Assembly (NCBI GenBank): GCA_964387885.1
Contig: CAYLYZ010000010.1
Coordinates: 1-64,000, forward strand
DNA: 64,000 nt
DNA from: JABGPL01 sp964387885
GTDB taxonomy: Bacteria > Electryoneota > AABM5-125-24 > Hatepunaeales > Hatepunaeaceae
Direction: 5' to 3'
Below are positions 27,659-36,984 of this stretch, piece by piece. Every line of letters starts with the position of its first letter. Within the stretch, counting starts at the first letter, position 1. The position numbers were made by a program, and so were the translations under genes. The notes beneath the pieces are model-generated. The model saw only the letters and a list, made by a program, of their open reading frames with translations, ran no database searches and was not told the origin of the DNA.

Positions 27659-27786
27659 AACGAAGTAAGGTAACCTGCCAGATTACGCTTCGCTTGAAAT
27701 CAGGCAGAAACGGTTCTCAGCTAACGAAGTAAGGTAACCTGCCAGATTACGCTTCGCTTGAAATCAGGCAGAAACGGTTCTCATCT
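27659..27786. repeat. Two tandem 64-bp repeats with internal hairpin
   Basis: The unit AACGAAGTAAGGTAACCTGC... occurs at 27659-27722 and again at 27723-27786 with one mismatch (position 27720 against 27784). Each contains CGAAGTAA and TTACGCTTCG arms that can pair around GTAACCTGCCAGATTAC. With only two copies and no spacers it is a recent tandem duplication of a palindromic repeat. Confidence 0.85.
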
Positions 27787-27904
27787 ATTGATTAAGAGAT
27801 CGTATCAGACGTTTCTGCATTCCTTGTACTAAATATACTCAAAAGAGATACGTATGGAAAGCTCCTGTAATAGTCTTCACCAAAATCCATCTGGTGAAAA
27901 ACGG

Positions 27905-29212
27905 CTATTCGTCCGACTCGTTTTTCATTTGGTCACGTTTTAACATCGTTAAATATAAAAGCAGTCCGCCAATTAAAGAAAATAGCAGGAGAGACCAGTT
28001 TGGTTTTTTCTGTCGGTAAACAGTTCTCTCACGTTCGTCCCAGTCCGGAGCGGGATAAATATAATTTCCATCTGCGAATTTCAGAGGCCAAACCGATTTC
28101 CATTGCTGTCCCTGTAATTGCATCGCGATTGTCTTCATCCTGTTCTGATTTACAAATCCGCGATAGTCTTCAAACCTCACTCGACCTACAACTGTAGTAA
28201 TATCTGTTTTATCCAGAGCAAGCTGGAATTCCAACCGGTCAATTTGGTCACATCTTGAAATAACGTCAAGTACAATCTGCATTGCTGCATAAGCTTCTGC
28301 TGCATGATAGTCCGGATCGTAACCCCGTGCAAAGTTGAATTCCTTGACAAATTCATAAGAAAACGGATATGTTACTTTAGACCACCATACCATTGGTGCA
28401 AATAGATAATCAGCAGCTCCTTCCGAAATGGATATCATTTTATTAGAGACTATCCCGGTGGTACCCGCAACGAAGGCAATCGGGGTCCAGTTTTCCTCAC
28501 GGCACTGACGCATAAACCGAGCGGTGTCGGACATCCATCCAATGACCCAGACCAAAGTTGGTTTGTCATCTTCCAGGGCATCAATCAGTCCGGAGAAATC
28601 TTCCTCTCCGGGTTGAAAGGAGTGACGGGCAACCGCCCCTTTCCATCTCCTCCGCATATCCCGCATTAAATCCGCGAGAACTTCCTCTGAACGCTTATGG
28701 TCTTCATGGATTATGGCGATGTTGCGTCGTGGTCCGACAATTGATATTGCCCATGACACCAGTCCGTCGTTGTAATCTGTTGATGGCGGAGCTAACCGGA
28801 AAACAAATTCTGATTTAACACGGGTTAAGGTGTCATCTGAAGCGGAAGTGATCAGGTAGGGAATGGAATTATTTTGGGCGATTGCGGCTGTTATCTGACT
28901 GCAGGAACTCGGAAAACCTCCAATAATTGCGGCAACCTCCGCTCGTGAACACAGGCGTTGGGTAACAGCGCGAGCACTATCCGGATCGGCATAATTATCG
29001 TGAAATTCTAATCCAAATTCAATACCATCCGGATTCTTAAACCTCTGCAGAGACTGATTGATTGCCAGACGCATATCCTCAGCAGTATCAAAATACTTTC
29101 CCGATTCGGGTAATATAATTGCTACAATCGGTTTGGCTTCAATCGGGAAAGTGATGAACGAAAGGAGTAGTAAAACCAGTATTATCGAAAGAATAAGCTG
29201 TTTTGAGTGCAT
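27905..29212 (-). CDS. Membrane-anchored type 1 periplasmic binding protein (branched-chain amino acid type)
   Basis: The product has 435 residues from ATG 29212, where a signal sequence starts (LILSIILVLLLLSFITF); the frame is open to 29386 but that part overlaps the neighbouring gene and has no signal. The PBP type 1 (Peripla_BP_6, LivJ-like) pattern is clear: IVAIILPESGKYFDTAEDM, VAAIIGGFPSSCSQITAA, YLITSASDDTLT, FVFRLAPP. Unusually, the C-terminus has a membrane helix (WSLLLFSLIGGLLLYLTML, about 405-423) followed by a short charged tail, so it is anchored rather than soluble. No ABC permease or ATPase is next to it. It may sense or present a ligand. Confidence 0.8.
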   Translation of the reverse strand: MHSKQLILSIILVLLLLSFITFPIEAKPIVAIILPESGKYFDTAEDMRLAINQSLQRFKNPDGIEFGLEFHDNYADPDSARAVTQRLCSRAEVAAIIGGFPSSCSQITAAIAQNNSIPYLITSASDDTLTRVKSEFVFRLAPPSTDYNDGLVSWAISIVGPRRNIAIIHEDHKRSEEVLADLMRDMRRRWKGAVARHSFQPGEEDFSGLIDALEDDKPTLVWVIGWMSDTARFMRQCREENWTPIAFVAGTTGIVSNKMISISEGAADYLFAPMVWWSKVTYPFSYEFVKEFNFARGYDPDYHAAEAYAAMQIVLDVISRCDQIDRLEFQLALDKTDITTVVGRVRFEDYRGFVNQNRMKTIAMQLQGQQWKSVWPLKFADGNYIYPAPDWDERERTVYRQKKPNWSLLLFSLIGGLLLYLTMLKRDQMKNESDE

Positions 29213-29235
29213 CACTGGCGATGGTTTGAGGACAA

Positions 29236-29997
29236 TTACAACAACCAGGATAGATAGGTTTGAAAGAAGAACATCAATCCCCCTACAAATTTCCAACTGC
29301 TGACCGTGTGCCATAAGCCCGGAATCTGATTGAGGATGAAAAAGCCCAATATTGCGACGAAAAGTCCACCGATTGAAACCGTGCACATTCGTCGGAGCTT
29401 TTTCAGGTCAGTTACTCCAAGCCTGTCCATATAAAAACGGAATCGGACATCTTCTGCCATTTTCATGTCGAGGAATAATCCCGAAATCGACATTGAGAGG
29501 GCAAGAAAAACAGAAATAACGATAAAATACGATGGGAAATATCTTACAAATGTATTGGGACCCAACCAGATAAGGCAAGTTAATATTCCGGCAATAACCG
29601 CGACGTGCGCACCCTTTCTCATGTTTCTAATCACTGCACGTTCGCGGAGAATAAATTCTCCACCGCCAAAGGGCATATGTAGAGGTAAAACTAAACGCAT
29701 ATAAGTTTCAATCAACATTCCGCCAAACAGTGCCATTAAGATAGAGAACAGGAAATTATCAAAGATATACTTAACCAATAATGCATTTCCAAGCAGACCT
29801 TCTCCAACTGCAAATAGTGTCAGGAGAGCACTTAAAATAATTCCCCAGAAAATAAAGCCTTTTTCCTGCAGGTATTCAACGAGTCCTTCGGAAAACCTGA
29901 ACCAGAATCCGGGTTCCGGCATTTTCTCATCGCAATGAGGACATTTCCAACTGACTGGTATCTTGTTTACGTTTGTTTTACAATGTGGGCATTTCAT
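29236..29997 (-). CDS. Zinc-ribbon polytopic membrane protein, unknown function
   Basis: The product has 253 residues. The N-terminus carries two CxxC knuckles (MKCPHCKTN and WKCPHCDEK, Cys3/6/19/22) forming a cytoplasmic zinc ribbon. About five or six membrane helices follow (around 48-68, 78-100, 130-147, 155-176, 207-226, 236-253). It ends 23 bases before the binding-protein gene in the same direction, so the two are probably one operon. I recognise no enzyme motif. The pair could be a sensor-regulator or assembly unit; this is inference from position only. Confidence 0.7.
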   Translation of the reverse strand: MKCPHCKTNVNKIPVSWKCPHCDEKMPEPGFWFRFSEGLVEYLQEKGFIFWGIILSALLTLFAVGEGLLGNALLVKYIFDNFLFSILMALFGGMLIETYMRLVLPLHMPFGGGEFILRERAVIRNMRKGAHVAVIAGILTCLIWLGPNTFVRYFPSYFIVISVFLALSMSISGLFLDMKMAEDVRFRFYMDRLGVTDLKKLRRMCTVSIGGLFVAILGFFILNQIPGLWHTVSSWKFVGGLMFFFQTYLSWLL

Positions 29998-30108
29998 GCA
30001 AACACCTAAGGTTTCTGGACAGGTTTTATTAATCTAAGTTGAATGTATAGTTGTTCTTTGTCAAACGCAAGCTAAACTGTGAGTTTTAGAACACGTTATC
30101 TCTTCTGA

Positions 30109-31110
30109 TTAGTATGTTCCGGTTATTCCAAACCGATGTACATCTCCAAGAGCACCTAATGGAGCGTATGTATAATCAAAATCGAACGCCTTCACATTCA
30201 AACCCAATCCAAATGAAAGACCGGCAATTGCGTCAAAACTCTGACCTGTCTGCATGCCCGTTCCCCGGCTGCGATATCCAAGACGTATAAACACAGGTTT
30301 ATCAAGTCCTTCAGCGTTAATACTGAATTCACTTCCCGCACTGAAACCAAACCCCGGATTCCCTTTCAGTTCTTCCACCGTCCAGTCTTCTTCTCCGGTA
30401 GCTGCAAATATTGCCGCAACATGCAGAGTCATGGGCATGTGGTCAAGAGTCCTGCAACCACCTATCAATAACTCTGTTGGCATTGGATCTTCTTCTGATC
30501 CATATCCGCTGAATTGATCTCCGAGGTTTCTTGCAACTGCTCCAAGCCGGATCTTATTCCAACCGGTGTCCCACCCAATTCCGAGGTCAATCGCCCCTCC
30601 GGAAGCATTGTCTTCATCGAGTACACCATAGAGATATTTCAATGATAGACCCCAGGTGAAAACCTCCTTAATAACACCGGATATATAACCTGCGAAAACA
30701 TATTCGGCAGCGCTGAAGGTTTCACCGGTCAGTCCAACATCACGCTCACTTCTCTCGAATTCACCAAAGTTAAATGTTGAAATATATAAACCACCCGTTG
30801 AAACATAATTATTGCTTTGAATCGGGAAAGATGCAGAAAGTTGACTGCTCCATAAATCAAGTGTATGGCGTGCATAAGAAATCCCAACTTGTCTTCCTCC
30901 GTTTACCGTGGATGCCGGATTCAACGCAGCTCCATCTGTCCATGCCTGATCAGCGATAGCTGCACCAGCAAGTGCAAGACTGCGGGGAGTCATCAGAGTT
31001 TTTGCAACCGGAAATGCTGTACGTCCTGCTGCATAAGTGTTCGTTGATATAACAACTAACAACAGAATCACGATGCTCGCACACAAGTGTTTTCCTGTAG
31101 ATGTAAACAT
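30109..31110 (-). CDS. PorV/PorQ-family outer-membrane beta-barrel protein
   Basis: The product has 333 residues with AAAGGA before the ATG and a signal peptide cut near TYAAG. After it comes the family N-terminal block TPRSLALAGAAIADQAWTDG then ALNPAS, followed by alternating hydrophobic beta strands and a final strand HRFGITGTY ending in an aromatic. This is the UPF0164/PorV-like group of FadL-related barrels; true PorV hands T9SS cargo to the surface attachment complex. Whether this copy is the T9SS shuttle or a general porin cannot be told. A second member is at 58548. Confidence 0.8.
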   Translation of the reverse strand: MFTSTGKHLCASIVILLLVVISTNTYAAGRTAFPVAKTLMTPRSLALAGAAIADQAWTDGAALNPASTVNGGRQVGISYARHTLDLWSSQLSASFPIQSNNYVSTGGLYISTFNFGEFERSERDVGLTGETFSAAEYVFAGYISGVIKEVFTWGLSLKYLYGVLDEDNASGGAIDLGIGWDTGWNKIRLGAVARNLGDQFSGYGSEEDPMPTELLIGGCRTLDHMPMTLHVAAIFAATGEEDWTVEELKGNPGFGFSAGSEFSINAEGLDKPVFIRLGYRSRGTGMQTGQSFDAIAGLSFGLGLNVKAFDFDYTYAPLGALGDVHRFGITGTY

Positions 31111-31193
31111 AGTTTCCTTTAGGTTTTCGCAACTGTTTCTCTCGAAACATAACCTTTTATGTTTGCCTCGTGTGTTGTCCGAGAATGATCATT

Positions 31194-31268
31194 TCGCGCT
31201 GGTAGACGCCCTCGTCTGCCAGGTTACAAGATTTTGTTACCGTCACACGAGGGCGTGTGACAGCGCGA
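31194..31268. repeat. 75-base nested palindrome
   Basis: TCGCGCT (31194-31200) and AGCGCGA (31262-31268) bound the unit. Inside, ACGCCCTCGT pairs with ACGAGGGCGT and GGTTACAA with TTGTTACC, so the whole unit can fold into one long stem. It lies 84 bases upstream of the PorV-like gene and ends 112 bases before the peptidase gene stop, so it could end transcription of neither gene clearly. Confidence 0.65.
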
Positions 31269-31379
31269 TCTCTAAGCTCTGGACAGCTCATTTGTAACAG
31301 ATTGCTTAAGGTGTACTAATAATATAACATTATTAAATTATTAACAACACCAATCATTTTCCTCCTTTCATTGATAAAG

Positions 31380-32393
31380 TCAATCCCATTTGTATGGCGT
31401 CTCCCATTCATCCTCTTCCGGGTTTTCTTTTGATTTTTTTCGAAATCCGTCTGTATCATATTCCGGGAGATATTCTTCGTCCTCCTCTGCTAATAGTTGT
31501 TTCATCTGACGTCTCTGACGAACATAAGCTATAATCATTACAACAATTGCCAGTGAGACTATTGCAAACCAGACCAGGTTATCAATGTCGAGTAGAAAAA
31601 CCCATTTGTACCTATTAAGAGCATATTCAATCCATTGCACCTGCCAGTTTTCATATTCTACACCGGTAGCCATGGAAAATGCTTCATCAAAATCCTTGTC
31701 AGTTCTGACAAATTTGAGCAATTCCCTGACAGCGAGCCATCCGAAGCGGTCAATTAAATATACTGCAGCAGAGCGAGATTCAGAATATGCCAGATCCGCC
31801 TGAGGTGCTGAAAATCGAAGCACATCATCAACTCGAGGTAACCCCATTAATCGGTTTGCAGCGGCAGCTCTGCCAAGTCGCGCAAGTGATCCGCTACGTG
31901 ATTCACCTGCGAGTATCATACACAAACCCTCCTCCAACCAGCGAGGCAGATAGTTGCCATTTGCAGCTTCGTGAAGAACCAGATGGGTAATCTCATGTGT
32001 GGTCAGAGCTTCCAAAGACACTCCCTGCCCGAAAAACAGGGGTGATTTAACCACTACCTTACGCTTGTCGGGATATGCCAGTCCACCTGACCATCGTGGG
32101 GCACGTCCCCGAGTTACTCGATAAAAATCCTCACGGGTTTGAGTGAGATGAATTCCCGCTTTACCCTTAAATTTTACACCGAGTTTCGATTCAATGTACG
32201 GGAGTTTTGCCTTGAGTTTGAGATCGAGCTGTTCAACTACCTTCTCGCCATCCGTCCCTTCATAGTAGTAAACGAACGGGTCCAGATTAAATATCCTGGC
32301 ATGCAGGGGATAAATTAAAAAAATACCGAAAACTACCAAAAGTGTAATTAGTCCGGTCAATTGGTTCTTATTATCAGGTAATCCGGAAATCAC
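31380..32393 (-). CDS. Membrane-anchored zinc metallopeptidase (peptidase MA-like)
   Basis: The product has 337 residues. The zincin motif HEITHLVLHE (HExxH, His about 130-134) is followed by WLEEGLCMIL, where the Glu is the usual third ligand of MA-like peptidases. Membrane segments lie at the N-terminus (about 11-31) and near 265-285 (VWFAIVSLAIVVMIIAYV), after which an acidic cytoplasmic tail (LLAEEDEEYLPEYDTDG) follows. The catalytic part therefore faces the periplasm. It starts with GTG and overlaps the priA stop by three bases, so the two are translated together. The substrate is unknown. Confidence 0.82.
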   Translation of the reverse strand: MISGLPDNKNQLTGLITLLVVFGIFLIYPLHARIFNLDPFVYYYEGTDGEKVVEQLDLKLKAKLPYIESKLGVKFKGKAGIHLTQTREDFYRVTRGRAPRWSGGLAYPDKRKVVVKSPLFFGQGVSLEALTTHEITHLVLHEAANGNYLPRWLEEGLCMILAGESRSGSLARLGRAAAANRLMGLPRVDDVLRFSAPQADLAYSESRSAAVYLIDRFGWLAVRELLKFVRTDKDFDEAFSMATGVEYENWQVQWIEYALNRYKWVFLLDIDNLVWFAIVSLAIVVMIIAYVRQRRQMKQLLAEEDEEYLPEYDTDGFRKKSKENPEEDEWETPYKWD

Positions 32394-34870
32394 ACTTCTG
32401 CCGGATCTACATCAATAACAAAGCTGATCTTATCTCTCCTCATGTTTTTGCGGAACTCATCCACAATCTCTCTAATCCTGTTTTTTTCGGCTCGAACGGG
32501 TGTTGTAACTCTTTGAGGGAGTTTTATCAATATACGACGACGAAATATGTTCTCGATCCTCTCAATCAGAGGAGGTGCAGGACCGAGAATGATACTAATC
32601 TTCAACTTCTTGTCAAGTTGGTCGCGCAGTGATTGAGCGGCTTCCTCAACTTTTTCGAGTTCCGATCCTTTAACGAGAATCGTTAGCAATTTGCTGAAAG
32701 GTGGATACCGCAAACTCTTGCGTGATCCGATTTCAGTGTTAAACAATGATTTAAAATCATGTTGCTGAATCCACCTGAGCACATTTTCCTGTGGTTCCCA
32801 CGATTGGATGACCACTTCGCCTGCACTACTTCTCCCCGCACGCCCTGAAGCCTGAACATATAACCTGAATGCCCGTTCCTGCGCACGGAAATCCGGCATA
32901 TGCCATTCAGCATCTGCCATTAGAATCCCTACAAGTGTTACACCGGGAAAATCATGCCCTTTGGCGACCATTTTCGTGCCGAGTAATATGTCAAATTTAC
33001 GTTGGGCAAATTGCTCCAGCAGATCGCGGTGAGCTCCCTTACGACGGGTAGTATCCTGATCCATCCTTGCGATCCGTGCTTCAGGGAACAGACGATTCAG
33101 TTCTTTTTCAACTCGCTGAGATCCTAATCCTTTAAATCTCAGCCTCTGACCTTTACAGTTCGGACAGAGATCATATACTGCTTCGCTATATCCGCAATAA
33201 TGACATTCGATCTTTTGACCATTGCTATGGTATTTAAGGGTTATGTCACAGTTGGGACATTCCGCCACATCTCCGCAATCCGGGCAGTAGATACTCGTGG
33301 AGAACGCCCTGCGGTTAATAAGTATGATTGTTTGCTGATCGAGTTCAAGTCGATTTTCTATTTTTTTAAGCAGCTTCGGACAAAATAAGGATCCTTCCCT
33401 ACCTATACCCCATTTCACCACCCAGACCGGTGGCAGCTCGATTCCACTGTACCGATTTGTGAGTTCGAGCATCCGGTAGCGACCAACTCTGGCATTATAG
33501 TAACTCGAAACATCCGGAGTCGCAGATCCGATTAAGGCAACTGCACCACATTGCCGGGCACGGTAAATTCCAACATCACGAGCATTATAGCGAGGTGCCG
33601 GATCGACCTGTTTGTAACTCTCCTCGTGTTCCTCATCGACGATGATAACACCGAGGTTCTCAACCGGTGAAAAGATCACAGAACGAGGTCCAATGATTAC
33701 CCGTGCCTGACCTGACCTGGCTTTCAGCCATATCTCTCTTCGTTCTGCAGATGACATCCGGCTGTGGCTAAGAGCAACAAGATCACCGAACCGTCGGTAA
33801 AACCTGCCTGTCAACTGGGGCGTCAGCGAGATTTCAGGTGCCATCATTATCGCACTTTTACCCATTGCGAGAACACGTTCGACAATCTCTAAGTAAACCA
33901 TTGTCTTCCCGCTACCGGTAACTCCATGCAAGAGGAAGGTCTTTGGCTTTTCTTCCTTCAGTGCACTACTCAGATCGTCAATCACGCTCATTTGAGCTTC
34001 TGTTAGATCAGCAGATCCTGTTGATGTTTCGGATAAGCCCTGTTCGAGAACATTCTCGAATAGAAACGGTACTTCTTTTGTCTGCAGCCATCCTCGTTCA
34101 ACGAAAGTCCGCATTGTAGGGTGCATCCCCTTTGATGTCCGGCTCAGAATTGATCCGGATATCCGACCATCGTTTATTTCAAGAAGTTCGATTGCCGAAC
34201 GCATTCTTTTTGCATTTTTTCTGATACTTTCGAGAGCATCGGTGTAACTAACCTCATCTGTCCATTTATAGAGGATATCCATGCGGGGTGCGACCGGAGG
34301 AGATTTCGGTTCGGCCGTGTCGATCCAGCCTCTCTTTTGAAGTTTTCGGAGACTCTCCTCCCCATTTTTAAATTCAGCTCGAATTTTTTTCAGTGTAAGC
34401 GGGATTTCACTTAGCTTGCGCCAGAGCTGAGCGGTTGGTGAGCTACCCTCTCCGACCAGGGTTTCAACCCGTCCTTCGGGCGATAGTTTATAACATGCTG
34501 AATTTCTTGGTTTTAATCCGGAAGGCATTGCAGCAAGCAATACTTCCCCCCAGTCACAGAGGTAATAATTTGCAGTCCATTCAGTAAGAGTTAACAGATC
34601 AGTGGAGAAAATTGGAGTATCGTCAATAATACCGGAAATGCTCTTATATTTCACATCATCTGCGTCAGAGAAGGTTTTTACAAGGAAGCCGACTCTCGAA
34701 GTATGACCAAATGGGACTCTTACCCTGGAGCCTGCTTTTAGAGCAATGAGAGCTTTTGGAATGCGATAGGTATAGCCGCCATGTGGTGGTGAGGGAAAAT
34801 GTACTTCACCAAGTTGTATCGAAGGTTGATTTTGGCTAACATGGGACAAGTCAGTGTTTCGATTTGTCAT
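32390..34870 (-). CDS. priA: Primosomal protein N' (replication restart helicase PriA)
   Basis: The 826-residue length is normal. The DNA-binding N-terminus, Walker A HGVTGSGKT (315-323), DEEH motif (VDEEHEESYKQ), and the zinc region CPDCGDVAECPNCDITLKYH ... CHYCGYSE ... CPNCKGQRL with eight cysteines are all present, followed by GLGSQRVEKEL and helicase motifs V-VI (QASGRAGR). PriA reloads DnaB at stalled forks; dnaB itself is in the window at 52681. It is the upstream member of an overlapping pair with the peptidase gene. Confidence 0.97.
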   Translation of the reverse strand: MTNRNTDLSHVSQNQPSIQLGEVHFPSPPHGGYTYRIPKALIALKAGSRVRVPFGHTSRVGFLVKTFSDADDVKYKSISGIIDDTPIFSTDLLTLTEWTANYYLCDWGEVLLAAMPSGLKPRNSACYKLSPEGRVETLVGEGSSPTAQLWRKLSEIPLTLKKIRAEFKNGEESLRKLQKRGWIDTAEPKSPPVAPRMDILYKWTDEVSYTDALESIRKNAKRMRSAIELLEINDGRISGSILSRTSKGMHPTMRTFVERGWLQTKEVPFLFENVLEQGLSETSTGSADLTEAQMSVIDDLSSALKEEKPKTFLLHGVTGSGKTMVYLEIVERVLAMGKSAIMMAPEISLTPQLTGRFYRRFGDLVALSHSRMSSAERREIWLKARSGQARVIIGPRSVIFSPVENLGVIIVDEEHEESYKQVDPAPRYNARDVGIYRARQCGAVALIGSATPDVSSYYNARVGRYRMLELTNRYSGIELPPVWVVKWGIGREGSLFCPKLLKKIENRLELDQQTIILINRRAFSTSIYCPDCGDVAECPNCDITLKYHSNGQKIECHYCGYSEAVYDLCPNCKGQRLRFKGLGSQRVEKELNRLFPEARIARMDQDTTRRKGAHRDLLEQFAQRKFDILLGTKMVAKGHDFPGVTLVGILMADAEWHMPDFRAQERAFRLYVQASGRAGRSSAGEVVIQSWEPQENVLRWIQQHDFKSLFNTEIGSRKSLRYPPFSKLLTILVKGSELEKVEEAAQSLRDQLDKKLKISIILGPAPPLIERIENIFRRRILIKLPQRVTTPVRAEKNRIREIVDEFRKNMRRDKISFVIDVDPAEV

Positions 34871-34901
34871 TGAATTAATTTCATCCTTCGAATTGCAGAT
34901 A

Positions 34902-34995
34902 GTAGCATAGGCGTCCCCGCCTGTGTTTTGAAAAGTAGAAAAAGCGTCCTTGTTTGTGTTTTATCTAAGGGCACAAGAGGGGACGCTTATGCTAC
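34902..34995. repeat. Long inverted repeat overlapping an ABC ATPase stop
   Basis: GTAGCATAGGCGTCCCC at 34902-34918 pairs with GGGGACGCTTATGCTAC at 34979-34995 with one mismatch, around a 60-base loop. The right arm contains the stop codon of the ATPase gene. A related GGCGGGGACGCCTACC unit is at 24231. It lies in the short spacer between priA and the ATPase gene and may end transcription of the latter. Confidence 0.6.
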
Positions 34996-36011
34996 CAGTT
35001 TCGGAACTGATCGGACTTTTCGGAATAGAGTGTCTCCCTGTCAAATGAATCGGTTTTCCAGCACGCAACTTTCTGACCTCTGTTTGTCCCGATGAGAGGA
35101 GGCTCGTCGGTGACGCATTTCTTATCAGAAATTGGGCACCTTTCATGAAACCTGCAGCCAGTTGCGAAACTCAACGGATTCGGCACAGTACCTTCAATTT
35201 GATTCAACCGGGCTATTGTTGTTCCCATTCTCGGGATGGCCTGTTGTAAACCAATTGAGTAGGGGTGCTGCGGATCATGAAAAACCGTTTTTACATTTGC
35301 CGACTCCACAATTTTTCCTGCGTACATCACAACAACCCAATCCGCCATCTGGGCAATGACACCCAGATCGTGAGTGATCATAATAATTGTCATCTTCAAC
35401 TCTCGCTGAAGTTTACGCAGTAAATCCAGAATCTGAGCCTGAATAGTTACATCCAGCGCAGTGGTCGGCTCGTCACAGATGAGAAGTTTCGGATTGCAGG
35501 ACAGTGCAATCGCTATCATAACTCTCTGGCGCAATCCTCCTGAAAGTTGGTGAGGATACTCATCGAGTCTCCTCTCGGGATCTGGTATCCCGACCAACTT
35601 AAACATCTCAACCGCTTTTTTACGCGCTTCTGTAGTTCCAACCTTCTGATGCAGAATCACCGCTTCGGTTACCTGATCACCACATGTAAAGACCGGGTTG
35701 AGCGAGGTCATTGGTTCCTGAAAGATCATCGCGATGTCATTGCCACGGATTTCTCTAATTTCGTCGGGGTTTAGACGAAGCAGATCTTTGCCTTCAAATA
35801 AGGCTTGCCCTCCAGCGATTTCACCCGGAGGACAGGGAATTAATTGCAGTAGAGAAAGGCAGCTAACAGTTTTTCCGCATCCGGACTCACCGACGATTCC
35901 GAGTGTTTTTCCAGCTTCGATTTCAAATGAAACTCCATCGACAGCTTTTGCAGTACCGTCATCCGAATGGAAATATGTCTTCAGGTCCTTAACTTCAAGA
36001 AGCTTGGGCAC
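34992..36011 (-). CDS. Oligopeptide/dipeptide ABC transporter ATP-binding protein (OppD/DppD-like)
   Basis: The product has 339 residues with Walker A GESGCGKT (about 40-47), signature LSGGLRQR, Walker B LLICDEPTTALD and the H-loop ITHDLGV. The C-terminus has the oligopeptide-specific block PHPYSIGLQQAIPRMG and a cysteine cluster (CRFHERCPISDKKC) usual for OppD/DppD. It starts with GTG. The family normally works with permeases OppB/OppC, OppF and a peptide-binding protein, none of which lie beside it. It sits 33 bases after the transketolase genes and may share their transcript. Confidence 0.9.
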   Translation of the reverse strand: MPKLLEVKDLKTYFHSDDGTAKAVDGVSFEIEAGKTLGIVGESGCGKTVSCLSLLQLIPCPPGEIAGGQALFEGKDLLRLNPDEIREIRGNDIAMIFQEPMTSLNPVFTCGDQVTEAVILHQKVGTTEARKKAVEMFKLVGIPDPERRLDEYPHQLSGGLRQRVMIAIALSCNPKLLICDEPTTALDVTIQAQILDLLRKLQRELKMTIIMITHDLGVIAQMADWVVVMYAGKIVESANVKTVFHDPQHPYSIGLQQAIPRMGTTIARLNQIEGTVPNPLSFATGCRFHERCPISDKKCVTDEPPLIGTNRGQKVACWKTDSFDRETLYSEKSDQFRNW

Positions 36012-36044
36012 AGCTATTCCTTATTGTGTTCCGGTTTTTATCAA

Positions 36045-36983
36045 TTAACAATCACCAATGAACTGTTTGCAGCGTTCAACGAGTTCCTGCAGATCCACTT
36101 TGTAAATCCGGGCGAGTTCATCCGGCTCTCCGGAAGTAGTCAGAATTCGTCCTAACGCGATCCGTGCCATTGGAGTTGGACGCTTAAGTGCTAACACTCC
36201 TGCCACAGATTCAAACAGGCCACCGACATACATGTGATCTTCAATCGTGATTACTTTTCCCGTTTTCTCAGCTGACTGGATTATTGCATCAGCGTCAAGA
36301 GGTTCTAATGTTGAGATACCAATGACGTCAGCTACACCTTCTCCGAGCTGCTCTGATGCCTCCATTGCAGTGAATGCCTTATCACCGGCAGCGATAATTG
36401 TTATTTTGTTCCCATCTGCAAGATGATGGGCTTTAGCAAACTCGAAAGGTCTATCTGCTTCAGTGAAGATCGGAACTGCCGGGCGATTCAATCGGATGTA
36501 ATAGAAACCGGGATTATTGAGCGCATATTGAACAGCCTGATTAACCTGATTTCCATCCATTGGAGTCAGGACCTGCATGTTAGGTATCAGCCGCATTCGA
36601 GCCATATCAGTGATATCATGAGCTGATCCACCGTCCGGTCCTACCGCAACACCGGTGTGACTTGCCGCTATTATCATGTGCAGGTCTTTTCCCTGGCGGA
36701 CAGCAGCCCTGATTTGTGCATAAGCATGATGTAAAAATACCGACATATCACATGCGACTACCGGTTTGCCATCCATAGCCAGTCCGGTTGCAAGACCCAT
36801 CATGCCCGGTTCGTTAATCCCTGCAGTGTAAAAACGATCCGGATAGGCACGTTCAAATGCAAGACTCATCGTTGAGTTCTTTGTGCCAGCGTCAAACACA
36901 CGCAAATCTGTTCTCGTTTCACCCGCTTTCACGAGAGCATTTCCGAAGGCAACGCGAAGTGAGATTTTTTCTGAATATTCCAT
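36045..36983 (-). CDS. Transketolase, C-terminal (pyrimidine-binding) subunit
   Basis: The product has 312 residues from ATG 36983, which has AGGAGG eight bases upstream; the longer frame to 37097 overlaps the partner gene and is not used. It has the Transket_pyr signature (VFDAGTKNSTMSLAFERAYPDRF, AGINEPGMMGLATGLAMDG) and the C-terminal domain (TIEDHMYVGGLFESV). Split transketolases are common outside proteobacteria; the enzyme moves two-carbon units in the non-oxidative pentose phosphate pathway. One base separates it from the other half. rpe, at 47655, supplies part of the same pathway. Confidence 0.92.
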   Translation of the reverse strand: MEYSEKISLRVAFGNALVKAGETRTDLRVFDAGTKNSTMSLAFERAYPDRFYTAGINEPGMMGLATGLAMDGKPVVACDMSVFLHHAYAQIRAAVRQGKDLHMIIAASHTGVAVGPDGGSAHDITDMARMRLIPNMQVLTPMDGNQVNQAVQYALNNPGFYYIRLNRPAVPIFTEADRPFEFAKAHHLADGNKITIIAAGDKAFTAMEASEQLGEGVADVIGISTLEPLDADAIIQSAEKTGKVITIEDHMYVGGLFESVAGVLALKRPTPMARIALGRILTTSGEPDELARIYKVDLQELVERCKQFIGDC

Positions 36984-36984
36984 T

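Noticed and set aside
27659..27786. Possible CRISPR array (two repeats)
   Set aside because: Repeats are directly adjacent with no spacers and the unit is 64 bases with only two copies.
29213..29386. N-terminal extension of the binding protein
   Set aside because: It overlaps the zinc-ribbon gene and would place the signal sequence 60 residues inside the protein.
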